Assembly: GCA_963732655.1 (NCBI GenBank) | Contig: CAVTAI010000017.1 | Span: forward strand, 806,001-870,000 | Source of the DNA: CAVTWS01 sp963732655 | GTDB taxonomy: Bacteria > Actinomycetota > Acidimicrobiia > Acidimicrobiales > SHLQ01 | Direction of reading: 5' to 3' | DNA length: 64,000 nucleotides | Shown: piece by piece, positions 18,126 to 26,651 of the stretch | How the letters are laid out: each line of letters begins with the position of its first letter | Numbering within the stretch: position 1 is the stretch's first letter | The notes under the pieces: model-generated | The model's database searches: none | Seen by the model: only the letters and a program-made list of their open reading frames with translations | Told to the model about the DNA's origin: nothing | Program-made: the position numbers and the translations under genes

Positions 18126-18402
18126 CGAGCTCGGGCGGGACGTGGATGTCGATCCTCTTGAAGACGCGAGCGCGTCCCCTCCGGTGGGTGGGAGCGGGCT
18201 TCGATGTGGGGTCTTGGCTGGCGTGGGGGCGCGGCGATCGAGACCGATGCCGCCATGGCCGGCCTCGGTGGCGCGCTCACGTCAGGAGATGAGGGCGACG
18301 CTCAGTCAATGTTCTCTGAATCCGCCTTGCTGCAGCCTCTGCTGCTCCGGCCGTGCTTTGACCGTCAAGATTTACGAGCCCGCCGCGGGTTAGTTTGCGC
18401 GT

Positions 18403-19579
18403 TCACGGGGCGGGGCTGATGGTGTAGTTCCACTCGGGGTGGAAGGCCTTGTGGCCCTTGATGGGTAGGGCGGCGAGTTCTTTGTCGGTAATCTTGACGC
18501 CGGTCGGGTACCAGTTGAGGTCGAGGTCGGCGTGGATCGAGAGCCCGGCATCGGTCGTCGTCGCGGCGATGAGGTCGACGATCGTGCGGAGGTCGGTGAG
18601 GGGCCGGCCCCGCCAGTTCATGGAGATGAAGCTGAACATGCGGTGCTCGATCTTGTTCCACTTGCTCGTGCCGGGCGGGTAGTGGCACACCGTGATGGCG
18701 AGTCCGATCTCGGTCGCGAGATCGGCGACGAACCTCTTCCAGGCCCGGACCCGGTAACCGTTCGAGCCCCCGGCATCCGCGGTGATCATCAACTTGGTGG
18801 CTTTCGGGAACCGGGCCTTGCCCAGGGTGTTCCACCACCGCCGGATCGACTCGACCGCGAACTCGGCGGTGTCGGCGACGTCACCGACGCTGACCCAGCC
18901 CTCGTTGTTGGCCAGGTCGTACACCCCATAGGGGATGGCCTTGCCGACCTTGGCGTCGGGGAAGTCGTGCCCGTTCACCTCGACCGGTTCACCCGCGACC
19001 TGCCATTCCACCCCGACGTTGTCGTAGTTCCCGACGAGTTCCTTCTTCTTGGTGTCGACCGAGATCACCGGCTGGCGGCCCCGCCCGAACTTCTCGGCGG
19101 TCAGCGTTGATGTGGCGGAACTGGCCGTCACGATCAGGATGCGACTCGCCCTCCTTGGTCTTGGACGGCGCCTGCAACGAGTAGTCCATCTGATGGAGCA
19201 ACCGGCGAACCAACTCGGCGGACACCTCCTACCCCTCCGAACGGAGCTGCTCGGCGAGGGTGTACGTCGACTTGTTCGTCCACCGCAACGGCGACATCGG
19301 ATCACCGCGGGTCTCGGGCCACACCAACTCGTCGAGCGCGGCGAGCAACCCCGGCTGCTTGTCGATCGCCTGGCGGTCACCACCGCCGGGTTCACGCAAC
19401 GACTCAGAGGGCTCGACTCCGGCCTCGAGTTCCTTGACCGCCTTGATCACCGTGTTCCGACTCATCCCCGACGCCTCAGCCGCCAACGTCTTGCCGCCCC
19501 GACCCAACCGGCGAGCGAACGAACCCACCGTCAACCGCCGCTGCCGTTCATTCAGATGCGACAAAGGCTCCTCGAACAC
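18403..19579 (-). pseudogene. ISAzo13-family transposase, broken by a stop and a frameshift
   Basis: Reads as an ISAzo13-type ('rhodopirellula') DDE transposase. N-terminal part: FEEPLSHLNERQRRLTVGSFARRLGRGGKTLAAEASGMSRNTV with a helix-turn-helix-like segment (19579-19232). An in-frame stop lies at 19229-19231. The same frame resumes (SAELVRRLLHQMDYSLQAPSK) to about 19110, where a one-base shift leads into the catalytic part (VISVDTKKKELVGNYDNVG, ITADAGGSNGYRVR, CHYPPGTSKWNKIEHRMFS) down to the stop at 18403. Two lesions make it inactive unless programmed frameshifting and readthrough occur. It appears to interrupt a relaxase-like gene whose tail follows. Confidence 0.85.
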
Positions 19580-19584
19580 ACCCC

Positions 19585-19875
19585 GCCAGCGCCTCCGCCG
19601 TCGACGCGCCCGCCGCCTACCTCATCGACACACTCGGCGTGCGGACCCACGACAACGCCGACAGATGGCACGACGCCGCGTCCGGGATCGAGGCCTACCG
19701 CCATCGCGTCCTCGGCATCGAGCCAGCCGACGGACCCGTAGGGCCTGGCGCGTTAGCGGCAATCGGTGCCCGACCAACCTCCCCTGAACGAGCGGCAGAA
19801 TGGTCCGCAGTGATGACGCGAATCGAGGAACTACAACCGCATCTCGCAGCTGAACATCTGTCACGTCGCCGCTGA
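19585..19875 (+). pseudogene. Relaxase-like C-terminal tail fragment
   Basis: A stretch with AYLIDTLGVRTHDNADRWHDAA, IEAYRHRVLGI, and PERAAEWSAVMTRIEELQPHL before the stop. The W-x2-AA-x2-IxxYR spacing is reminiscent of the C-terminal tails of MobF/TraA-type conjugative relaxases in actinobacteria. No start or catalytic domain is present; the frame begins at the edge of the ISAzo13 remnant. It is most likely the 3' stump of a mobile-element gene cut by the transposon. The assignment is by pattern only. Confidence 0.4.
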
Positions 19876-20153
19876 GACACCATTGCGAAACGTGGGACGC
19901 TCGACCACGTCGGCACTAATGTCGCGTCAGATCAGGCTGGGCCCGGTGCATGTCGTTCGTCTCGATCGCGTTCAGGTTCGAGTCGCTGGTACTTCGAATT
20001 CAACAGCTCGAGGGCGTTGCTGGCCGCGGAGCTGAATCATGACAACTGAGCGGATCACGCCGCTCACAGGGTTCTCTCCACGTGGACGGCTCGGCAAACG
20101 TCGCCTGCGTGCACGACGGGAACGCCCAGTTCACGCAGATACCGCCGCAGCAT

Positions 20154-20699
20154 CTAGATGGTGAATCGGTCCCGGACCCGTTTCGCACCATATGCGGTTA
20201 CGTCCTCGAAGTCGTAGCGGCTTCCATGGTCACTGAAGGCCCAACGCCCGCCGTCTCTCATCGCGTATAGGTACCTCCTTCCCCACGATGGGCCCTCTAT
20301 GTGACCCGGGTCCCACACCTGAAGCATCACCGCTGGTTCGGTAACGTTCGGTCCGACCACCGTGGCCTGTACGGTCAGCATTCCGTGCCGGTTGCACAAG
20401 ATAGTCGGAAAGGTCCCGTGCTCGCTGTTGTTCTGAGGCCCGGCCGCGATGAACATGGACCACCCCTCATAGACGTCGAAGATGATCAACTTGCCCCTTC
20501 GCTCCCGAACAACATACAAGGACACCAAGTCCAGAACCGTCCCCGCCTCCGGGACATCCGACGCCCTGCCGTCCCCACCTTGCTCCCGCATTGACGTGAT
20601 CATCGCCGCGGCGACGGCATCCACGTTCGCCTTCACGAACGTCACATACTCGGTAGCGCGACCACCCACCTGGCCCGGAATCAGGTCCGAGTCCGTCAC
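20154..20699 (-). CDS. Hypothetical protein, possible immunity protein, truncated by a nonsense codon
   Basis: A 181-aa protein of unknown function starting at GTG 20699 after a good AGGAGG. Its C-terminus (RRYLYAMRDGGRWAFSDHGSRYDFEDVTAYGAKRVRDRFTI) matches the fragment at 20733-21071 (GGRWRFDCRGSRCEFDDVAANDVRRVRDR, then DRFTIEMLGRHLRP). Where that copy has GAG after RFTI, this gene has TAG. The frame continues after the stop as MLRRYLRELGVPVVHAGDVCRAVH to 20074, so the last 25 or so residues were lost by a single G-to-T change. The position next to toxin tips suggests an immunity protein, but no family was recognised. The region 19876-20073 shows nothing else. Confidence 0.6.
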   Translation of the reverse strand: MTDSDLIPGQVGGRATEYVTFVKANVDAVAAAMITSMREQGGDGRASDVPEAGTVLDLVSLYVVRERRGKLIIFDVYEGWSMFIAAGPQNNSEHGTFPTILCNRHGMLTVQATVVGPNVTEPAVMLQVWDPGHIEGPSWGRRYLYAMRDGGRWAFSDHGSRYDFEDVTAYGAKRVRDRFTI

Positions 20700-20732
20700 G
20701 GCACCTCCTGAATGTCCACCTGCCCAGCGGGA

Positions 20733-21071
20733 TCATTCGACAGGATCAGAGCCTCGTGCAGGGCCCCCGCGGCTGGCCGACGCTCTCCAAGAGACGGCTC
20801 GGTAGACGTCGCGTGCGCGGACCGCTGGGAGGCCGAGCTTAGGCCGCAGATGGCGCCCCAGCATCTCGATAGTGAACCGATCTCAATCCCGATCCCGAAC
20901 ACGACGCACGTCGTTCGCGGCCACGTCATCGAATTCGCAGCGGCTGCCGCGGCAATCGAACCTCCAACGCCCGCCCTCCACATCGAGCACAAGTCTGATC
21001 CGACGCCTGAGTTCTTCGTGAAAGTCAGGCCGCGTAGGCGGAGGACTCGGGCTCGGTGGTCCCGCCGGCAT
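20733..21071 (-). pseudogene. Degenerate paralogue of the adjacent 181-aa gene
   Basis: In one frame from 21071 to the stop at 20733 lies a partial copy: EELRRRIRLVLDVEGGRWRF, then GSRCEFDDVAANDVRRVRDR, an internal TGA, then DRFTIEMLGRHLRPKLGLPAVRARDVYRAV. It aligns by eye with the C-terminal third of the product of 20154-20699 plus that gene's lost tail. There is no matching N-terminal part. It sits directly upstream of the intact copy in the same direction, so tandem duplication followed by decay is the simplest explanation. Confidence 0.6.
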
Positions 21072-21132
21072 GACGAGACGAACAATCGACGAGACCAGCG
21101 TCCGCTTGAATCGCTTGTGAAGCCCTTGGTCA

Positions 21133-21573
21133 TCAGAATCGCCAGTGCACCGCCGCGAATGCGTCGGCCTCTTCAGGCGACCACACGTGAAGGTCGAGCT
21201 TGTCGACCCTGCATGTTGCGGCGCCGGGAATCCATCCAGCTTTCTGCAGTTCGACGCACCCTCGCCGGAAAGACCACCAGAGCGGATTCTCGTCGACGAA
21301 CTCCGTCGACCGGAAGGTCAAGTTCTGTCCGTGTCTGGCTCGGGCTCGTTCCTCACCTCGATCCAGCTCGGCCTCTGCGATCGGCAAGGCCTCAGCGATG
21401 TCCCGCGCCCCGGTGAAGTACTCCTCGGGCACGAGCAGACCTGATCGAGGCGACGCGCGGACGAGCGCAGACGCCTCCTCCCACGACAGGCCTCGCGCGC
21501 TCAGCCCTTCGGACTTCCAGATTGCCCACCGCGACGCTTCGTTCTCAACCAGCTGGGACCACCGCGGAGCCAT
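21133..21573 (-). CDS. Hypothetical protein, candidate immunity protein
   Basis: A 146-aa acidic, Trp-rich cytosolic protein (MAPRWSQLVENEASRWAIWKSEG, FVDENPLWWSFRRGC, HVWSPEEADAFAAVHWRF). No signal peptide or membrane segment. No family recognised. The first 29 bp overlap the 3' end of the toxin-tip fragment at 21545-21823, a common arrangement for a toxin module followed by its cognate immunity gene. I infer an immunity function; a function unrelated to toxins cannot be excluded. Confidence 0.6.
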   Translation of the reverse strand: MAPRWSQLVENEASRWAIWKSEGLSARGLSWEEASALVRASPRSGLLVPEEYFTGARDIAEALPIAEAELDRGEERARARHGQNLTFRSTEFVDENPLWWSFRRGCVELQKAGWIPGAATCRVDKLDLHVWSPEEADAFAAVHWRF

Positions 21574-21823
21574 TCCACCATTCTAGGAAGTCCGCAACGG
21601 AGACGGTGTATGCAGACCCGAGTCCCTCGGGTAGCGGGTCCCTGATGTAGACGACGCCGTTGTCGACCTTGTCGACGACGACCGAGTGGTTGACAACGCT
21701 GCCGACGATGGAGGGCCCGCCGTTCGTGGCGGTGGCCAGGTCACCGATCGACATCCCCGTCTGGTGGCTAGTCGTCGCTCGCAAACACCGTGCGGCTTGC
21801 CGAGGCGCCGCTAGTCTCACCAT
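21545..21823 (-). pseudogene. Orphan toxin C-terminal tip (papain-fold/C39-like)
   Basis: A 92-residue frame containing MSIGDLATATNGGPSIVG, SVVNHSVVVDKVDNGVVYIRDP and GSAYTVSVADFLEWWNGSAVVP. The His in NHSVVVDKV, the GVVYIRDPLPEGxGxAY pattern and the W-x-G-x-AVV end resemble papain-fold/peptidase C39-like toxin tips at the C-termini of polymorphic toxins. The catalytic Cys region and all delivery domains are missing, because the frame begins exactly where the opposite-strand gene starts (21824). It looks like a leftover tip from recombination, followed by a putative immunity gene. Confidence 0.5.
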
Positions 21824-22204
21824 GTGAGCAATGAGCCAAAACTGTCGCCGGAGGTGGAGTCAATCGCGTGGGGCGAGCTTGTGTTAGCTGGTGGCCGAAC
21901 GTTTAAGGACGCAAAGCTCTGGCCGGGCGGCGCCAGGGAGTGGGACTGGAGTGAGACCGGAACAAGACATGAGCCCGGCATCCAGCCCAGCGACGTGGAA
22001 GAACTCCTCGATCACGGCGCTGATGTTGTCGTGCTGAGCCGGGGCATGGAACTTCGATTGCACACCTGTCCTGACACGGTTGACGCCCTGGCTGCTGCTG
22101 GCGTCGAGGTTCACGTCGAAGAGTCGGCGCGGTCGGTCGAGATCTACAATGAGTTAGTCGCTGCGGGGCGAGCAGTGGGAGCACTCATTCATTCGACGTG
22201 TTGA
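21824..22204 (+). CDS. Mth938-like (DUF498) domain protein
   Basis: A 126-aa protein of the Mth938/NDUFAF3-like family. Seen: IAWGELVLAGGRTFKDAKLWPGGAREWDW, GTRHEPGIQPSDVEELL, VVVLSRGMELRL and the ending ALIHSTC. It matches the small actinobacterial members over its whole length. The function of bacterial members is unknown; the eukaryotic relative helps complex I assembly. It starts at a GTG that directly abuts the opposite-strand toxin-tip frame, leaving almost no promoter space. It appears to be a conserved chromosomal gene caught between toxin modules. Confidence 0.85.
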   Translation: MSNEPKLSPEVESIAWGELVLAGGRTFKDAKLWPGGAREWDWSETGTRHEPGIQPSDVEELLDHGADVVVLSRGMELRLHTCPDTVDALAAAGVEVHVEESARSVEIYNELVAAGRAVGALIHSTC

Positions 22205-22237
22205 ACGGTCGCCGCAGGGTGTTCTCGCTTGAACCAG

Positions 22238-22651
22238 CTAAGATTCTCCGTCCGTTGCACGTTCGATCTTATCGAGCAACTCCTCGATATCCTCAGCAAC
22301 GTGTGCCCAACCCTGCGAGCTTAGGTAGATTACTGCCGGGTTCGGGTCGCTCTCAGATTCGTAGTTGAGAGCAATCATCTGATCGGCACCGACGTCACCT
22401 ATGAGCACGGAACGGTCGACGCGGATGTGAACTGTCGATCCCGGCGGATTGATAGCCCATGCTGCCGTCTCGTTCGCCCACAACTTGTTGACGTTAATGA
22501 TGGCATCGATTCCATAGAGTAACAGGTCGCTCTTTTCGTTTGGAAACACGGCGCGCGCCGTCTCCTTCGATAGCCTCGGCACCCAACGCTCTTCCCTTAT
22601 GGCGTTAGCCAGCGACTCCGGCAGCCGAAGACCGTTGACGATCCAAGTCAT
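22238..22651 (-). CDS. Immunity protein of the adjacent Hint-domain toxin (SUKH-like)
   Basis: A 137-aa cytosolic protein whose ATG (22651) overlaps the stop of the large toxin gene (ATGA), so it is made in step with it. Seen: MTWIVNGLRLPESLANAI and the C-terminal GDVGADQMIALNYES, NPAVIYLSSQGWAHVAEDIEELL. The GD-x2-GADxxIxLxYE ... PxVIYLxxxxWxxVAxxxEELL arrangement is like SMI1/KNR4 (SUKH) immunity proteins. Immunity function follows from position and this resemblance; the match was not tested by a search. An upstream in-frame start inside the toxin gene is not needed. Confidence 0.75.
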   Translation of the reverse strand: MTWIVNGLRLPESLANAIREERWVPRLSKETARAVFPNEKSDLLLYGIDAIINVNKLWANETAAWAINPPGSTVHIRVDRSVLIGDVGADQMIALNYESESDPNPAVIYLSSQGWAHVAEDIEELLDKIERATDGES

Positions 22652-25600
22652 CCCGACACCGGCAATCCGGTCGCCGAGGCAACCATATCTATGATTGCTT
22701 GCCTGAACTCGGCCGGAGCCGCAGCGGAGCCGTAGTTCACACCGTTCACGGAGCCAGAGTTCCAAAGAACCTCGAGTCCACTACCATCGCGGACTACCAC
22801 GAACCCAACGGTCTGCGTCGTGTCCACGAGGGGATTCGCCTCTCCCAACATCGTGTTCAGTTGCCCATGCCCGCCGAACCGATTCACGCTGCCGGGAGGA
22901 GCACCGGAGGCGAGCGGATCTGGAACGCTCGGTCGCGCTGCGATCATGCCAGATCCCGGATCGTATACCCCGGAGAATCCCTGCTGAGCATCGAATTCAT
23001 CGAGGTGCTCCAGAGCGTCGAATCGCGGGAAGCAAGAGTTCTGGTTGTGGACGAGGACGTCTTCGGCGCCTGCGCTGACGTAGAAGGTGTGGAGGTCGTC
23101 GATGGTGAGGTCGTAGGCACGGCTGGTGTGGACGGTTGCCCAGTCGAGTCCTTCGACGGTGACGACGCTTCCGTCGGCGGAACGGAGTCGGTCGCCCTCG
23201 TCGAGTTCCTGGCTTTGTTGCCACTGCCGGTCCGTGACGTTCCAGTAGCGGTGATCTTCGGTGGTGACGACGTCGCCGCTCGACAGGTTCAGGGTGAGGA
23301 GCTCGTCGATGTGCGGCAGGGTGGCGATCACCTGCCGGGCGCCGGACTCTCCCGTCTCGGGGTCGGTGGCGTAAACGAGGTCGCCGACACGGACACTCGC
23401 GATGGGCCTCCTCGACCCGTCAGCCATCAAGACGCGAGTTGTGGCAGCGAACGAGCACGCTCCGCCGGCGGCCTCGACAAGTTCGTCGACGAAACTGTTG
23501 ACGTCGATGTTGTCGATCGCACCGACCACATCGTCGCCGGCCCGCCCAACGATCGAAAGGTTCCCGGCCTGTCGGAGGATGTCTGCGGCGATGCCAACGG
23601 CGCCGAGGTCGAGCAGGCACCCTGCCGCGTTCCAACCGTTGATCCCGTTGGTGAGCGCGTCGACGCAATCGTAGAGTGGCAGGAACTGGACGGCGATGCC
23701 GCCGACCTCGACGACCAAATCGCTGATGTCGCCGACCAGGTCGAGGAATTCGTCGGTGAAGATCATCCCGAACGCGATGCCTAGGTCGTTGGCGAGGTCG
23801 AGGTTGTCGAACACGACGCATGACGGCGGCCCGACCGGTGGCGGGGCTTGGGGGTCGATCTGTTGTGGGTCGAGGACGGTGAGGGTGTAGTTGCCGGTTG
23901 TGATGGCGGCGTAGCCCCAGCGTTGTTCGATGCCGGTCATGATGAACTGGCCGCCCGGCGCTGCGACGGGGGTGCCAGCAGTCCAGTGCGACGAGAACGA
24001 GCCGCTACCGGTTGTGTCGAAGCCGACCCCGTGCAGGGCGGTCTTGTGCTGTGCGCCCAGGTTCACGCCCCACGGCTGAAACTCGAGGATGCCCAGGGTG
24101 TTGGGCGTCATCTGCGTTGAGATCGGGGTGATCGATCCTGTAGCCCGTGGCGCGTATCCGGTCGGGACCCAGATGTAGCCCACCATGACGTCGTTCTGGA
24201 AGCCGTAGTCGGCCGCCACTGTGGTTCCCGGTTCCAGGATCGGCACGCCGGCCTGGAGCGTCGCGCAGACGTTGTTCTGGTAGTTGATCGTGCCGGGGGG
24301 CAACGCTCCGGGTGTCGAGGACTGCGGCAACGGAGCGGGCGCCGCCGGCATCGTGATCACACCCGGTGACAAGTAGTCCGACGGCTGAGGAATCGCAGCC
24401 CCGGACGAGACCGGCGCGCAGTTCGCTGGGGTACTCCGCACTCCGTCAGCGACCGCCGCCACGCCCACCTGGAGAGTGGACGGCTGCACTGCTGCGAAGT
24501 CGGCCGGGAAGCTCCGCCAGTTCTCACCGCCTCGACCGACATCAGACCACGGCGATGTCGCAGTGGCGCGTTGCGTGATGACGTACGAATCGGCGCCGGC
24601 GGCAGCGGCCCACACGACGTCGTACCGATCGACGATGGTTGGCGGCTCGATCACCCAGCACTCGGACCCCGCCGGAGCTGTCCCAACGGTGATCGGCAGC
24701 GCGCTCGACAATGGCGAGACGTTCTGCGCGACGTCCAGGGCTTGGACCTGGTAGTTGTGCGCCTGACCTGCCGAGACGGAACTGTCGACGTACGACGCAG
24801 TGGGAGCAGAAATCGTCGCGACCACCGATCCGTTTCGAAGCACCCGGTAACTCGAGACGGCGCGGTCGTCAGTGGAAGCGTCCCACGTCAGCGCGACGGC
24901 TGCCGGGTTCATCGTCACGTTGACGTTCGCGGGCGTGCTCGGAGCACTCGTGTCCGGCCCGGTCGGTCCGAAGTTCGCGAGCGGAGCTGGGGGCTGGGCG
25001 AGGGGGTCGACAAGGGTCACCGCCTGCACGGCCGCCTGCCGCCATACCCCACCAACGAGCACCTGAACGGGAGCGGTGCCGCCGTTGAACGGGTCCGTTG
25101 ACCCGAAGTTCACCGAGTTGGTCCTCCATAGGAGCGACCCGTTCGCGATGGTGATGGATGCCGTCGCTTGAGTGGAGTTGAAGTTGTAGTGCCAAGTGCC
25201 CCCGTACCAGTAACCGATCCGTGCCATCGTCGGCTGAGCAGAGCCGCCCCCAACGTTGCAGCGCGTCCACAACGACGAGTTCGTACCACTCAAGTAGTCC
25301 CAGTTGACGGAGCAATAGGCGTACACCCCGCCAAGCGCAGCCGCGCCGGGCACCAAAACAGTCGGCGTCGGCACTGGCGGGTAGCCGTCAAAGTAGGCCT
25401 GCGGCATTGTCGGCCGACTCAGCGGCCCCGACACCGTCATCGTCTCCATGCGAGCAGGGCGCCAGACACCCCCCACCCGGACCTGCACAGGGGCTGTACC
25501 CCCGACGAACGGGTCGGTCGACCCGAAATTCACCGAGCCCGTGACCCACTCGAGACTCCCCCCACCAACATCGAGGGCCAGCGACGAAGGATCAGCCGAC

Positions 25601-26325
25601 GTGTAGCTCCACAGCCACTGACCTCCAGACCAATAGGCGACGCGGGCCGCCGTCGGCTGAAAGGAACCCCCGGCCACGTTGCAGCGCAGCCACAGCGAAG
25701 AATTCGTACCGCCCAGAAATTCCGAGCGAGCCGTACAGAACCCATACACTGCCCCGACCGCAGCAGCACCCGGCACGGTCGTGCCCGACGACCATGCCGG
25801 TGGGTACCCATCGAAGTAGGCCTGCGGCGCAGGCGGCCGACTCAGCGGTTCAGCGACCGTCAATGACTCATCGACAGCCGGACGCCAGGTTCCACCGACC
25901 AGAACCTCCATCGGTGCGGTGCCGCCCACGAACGGATCAGTTGACCCGAAGTTCACCGAACCCGTCACCCACTCGAGGCCGCCCGCACCGACCTCCAACG
26001 CCAGCGACGACACATCAGCAGCGGTGTAGTTCCACTGCCACTGGCCCCCATACCAATAGGCGACACGAACGCTCGTCGGCTGATCGGAACCCGAACCGAC
26101 GCTGCAACGCACCCACAACGACGAGTTCGTGCCCCCAAGCGAATCCCAGGTGCCCGTGCAGAACGCATAGGCGCCGCCCGCAGCAGGTGATCCAGGCGTC
26201 ACCGGTTCCACCGCTGCTGCAGGCTCTGCCCGTGCCCCCACAGCGACCAACATCGTCACCGCCAGACACAGCGCCATCAACACGCCCAACGACCGCTTGC
26301 CAGCTATACACGCCTCCATCGCCAC
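22648..26325 (-). CDS. Secreted polymorphic toxin with beta-rich repeats, Fn3 and Hint domains
   Basis: A 1225-aa exported protein. Order: signal peptide (1-34, LGVLMALCLAVTMLVAVGARA); three repeats of about 140 residues (45-175, 185-316, 325-455), each with GTNSSLWxRC, QPTxxRVAYWxGGxW and NFGSTDPFxGGTAPV; an Fn3-like domain (461-550); a second Fn3-like stretch; a linker with a hydrophobic pre-toxin region; a Hint domain (about 956-1098: Cys957 in ACSFAATTRVLMADGSRRPI, TTEDHRYW, DLHTFYVSAGAEDVLVHNQN); and a 127-residue tip (VYDPGSGMIAARPSVPDPL, VNRFGGHGQLN, EVLWNSGSVNGVNYG). Hint domains in such toxins can release the tip by self-cleavage at the VHNQN boundary. The tip's activity is not recognised. 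GTG at 26325 or ATG at 26319 may be the start. Confidence 0.85.
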   Translation of the reverse strand: MAMEACIAGKRSLGVLMALCLAVTMLVAVGARAEPAAAVEPVTPGSPAAGGAYAFCTGTWDSLGGTNSSLWVRCSVGSGSDQPTSVRVAYWYGGQWQWNYTAADVSSLALEVGAGGLEWVTGSVNFGSTDPFVGGTAPMEVLVGGTWRPAVDESLTVAEPLSRPPAPQAYFDGYPPAWSSGTTVPGAAAVGAVYGFCTARSEFLGGTNSSLWLRCNVAGGSFQPTAARVAYWSGGQWLWSYTSADPSSLALDVGGGSLEWVTGSVNFGSTDPFVGGTAPVQVRVGGVWRPARMETMTVSGPLSRPTMPQAYFDGYPPVPTPTVLVPGAAALGGVYAYCSVNWDYLSGTNSSLWTRCNVGGGSAQPTMARIGYWYGGTWHYNFNSTQATASITIANGSLLWRTNSVNFGSTDPFNGGTAPVQVLVGGVWRQAAVQAVTLVDPLAQPPAPLANFGPTGPDTSAPSTPANVNVTMNPAAVALTWDASTDDRAVSSYRVLRNGSVVATISAPTASYVDSSVSAGQAHNYQVQALDVAQNVSPLSSALPITVGTAPAGSECWVIEPPTIVDRYDVVWAAAAGADSYVITQRATATSPWSDVGRGGENWRSFPADFAAVQPSTLQVGVAAVADGVRSTPANCAPVSSGAAIPQPSDYLSPGVITMPAAPAPLPQSSTPGALPPGTINYQNNVCATLQAGVPILEPGTTVAADYGFQNDVMVGYIWVPTGYAPRATGSITPISTQMTPNTLGILEFQPWGVNLGAQHKTALHGVGFDTTGSGSFSSHWTAGTPVAAPGGQFIMTGIEQRWGYAAITTGNYTLTVLDPQQIDPQAPPPVGPPSCVVFDNLDLANDLGIAFGMIFTDEFLDLVGDISDLVVEVGGIAVQFLPLYDCVDALTNGINGWNAAGCLLDLGAVGIAADILRQAGNLSIVGRAGDDVVGAIDNIDVNSFVDELVEAAGGACSFAATTRVLMADGSRRPIASVRVGDLVYATDPETGESGARQVIATLPHIDELLTLNLSSGDVVTTEDHRYWNVTDRQWQQSQELDEGDRLRSADGSVVTVEGLDWATVHTSRAYDLTIDDLHTFYVSAGAEDVLVHNQNSCFPRFDALEHLDEFDAQQGFSGVYDPGSGMIAARPSVPDPLASGAPPGSVNRFGGHGQLNTMLGEANPLVDTTQTVGFVVVRDGSGLEVLWNSGSVNGVNYGSAAAPAEFRQAIIDMVASATGLPVSG

Positions 26326-26416
26326 CCCGAGATCGGGAACTCGGGGAAGCTACCAACAGGCACGGCCAGCGATGAGGATGGTTACCGCGCCCGATGCTGC
26401 CGCTTGTAGCGGCAGC
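26325..26416 (-). promoter_or_regulatory. Two hairpins in the leader of the toxin gene
   Basis: A 7-bp stem CCCCGAG/CTCGGGG (arms 26325-26331 and 26340-26346) overlaps the GTG start and its GGGG-rich ribosome-binding site, so folding could hide the start. About 50 bp upstream is an 8-bp perfect stem GCTGCCGC/GCGGCAGC (arms 26396-26403 and 26409-26416, loop of 5). Both would be in the toxin mRNA leader. A regulatory role is inference. Confidence 0.45.
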
Positions 26417-26651
26417 AAATGTCGCCGAAGCCTGCCACCTCGCGCCCGGACCTGACATGCGGAACCTACCCACGACCCACAACGGTCGAGGGAAGGACTC
26501 GCATCAGACACCGGTGGCACCTGGGACCACCGGCTCCTGTAACAACGTCGTCCGGCCCACAACGGCGACGGCCTCCGACTCACCCAAGCCACCTCTAGCC
26601 AAGCGGGTAGTGCGACAGGCCTGTCAGACGAAGGCTGAAACGCGTTCGAGG
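26417..26651. other. Intergenic stretch without a recognisable gene
   Basis: Apart from the two leader hairpins, the 326 bp between the toxin gene and the phosphatase gene (26326-26651) show no supported gene, RNA or repeat. The promoter of the toxin gene is expected here, but no clear -35/-10 pair could be singled out. Confidence 0.6.
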
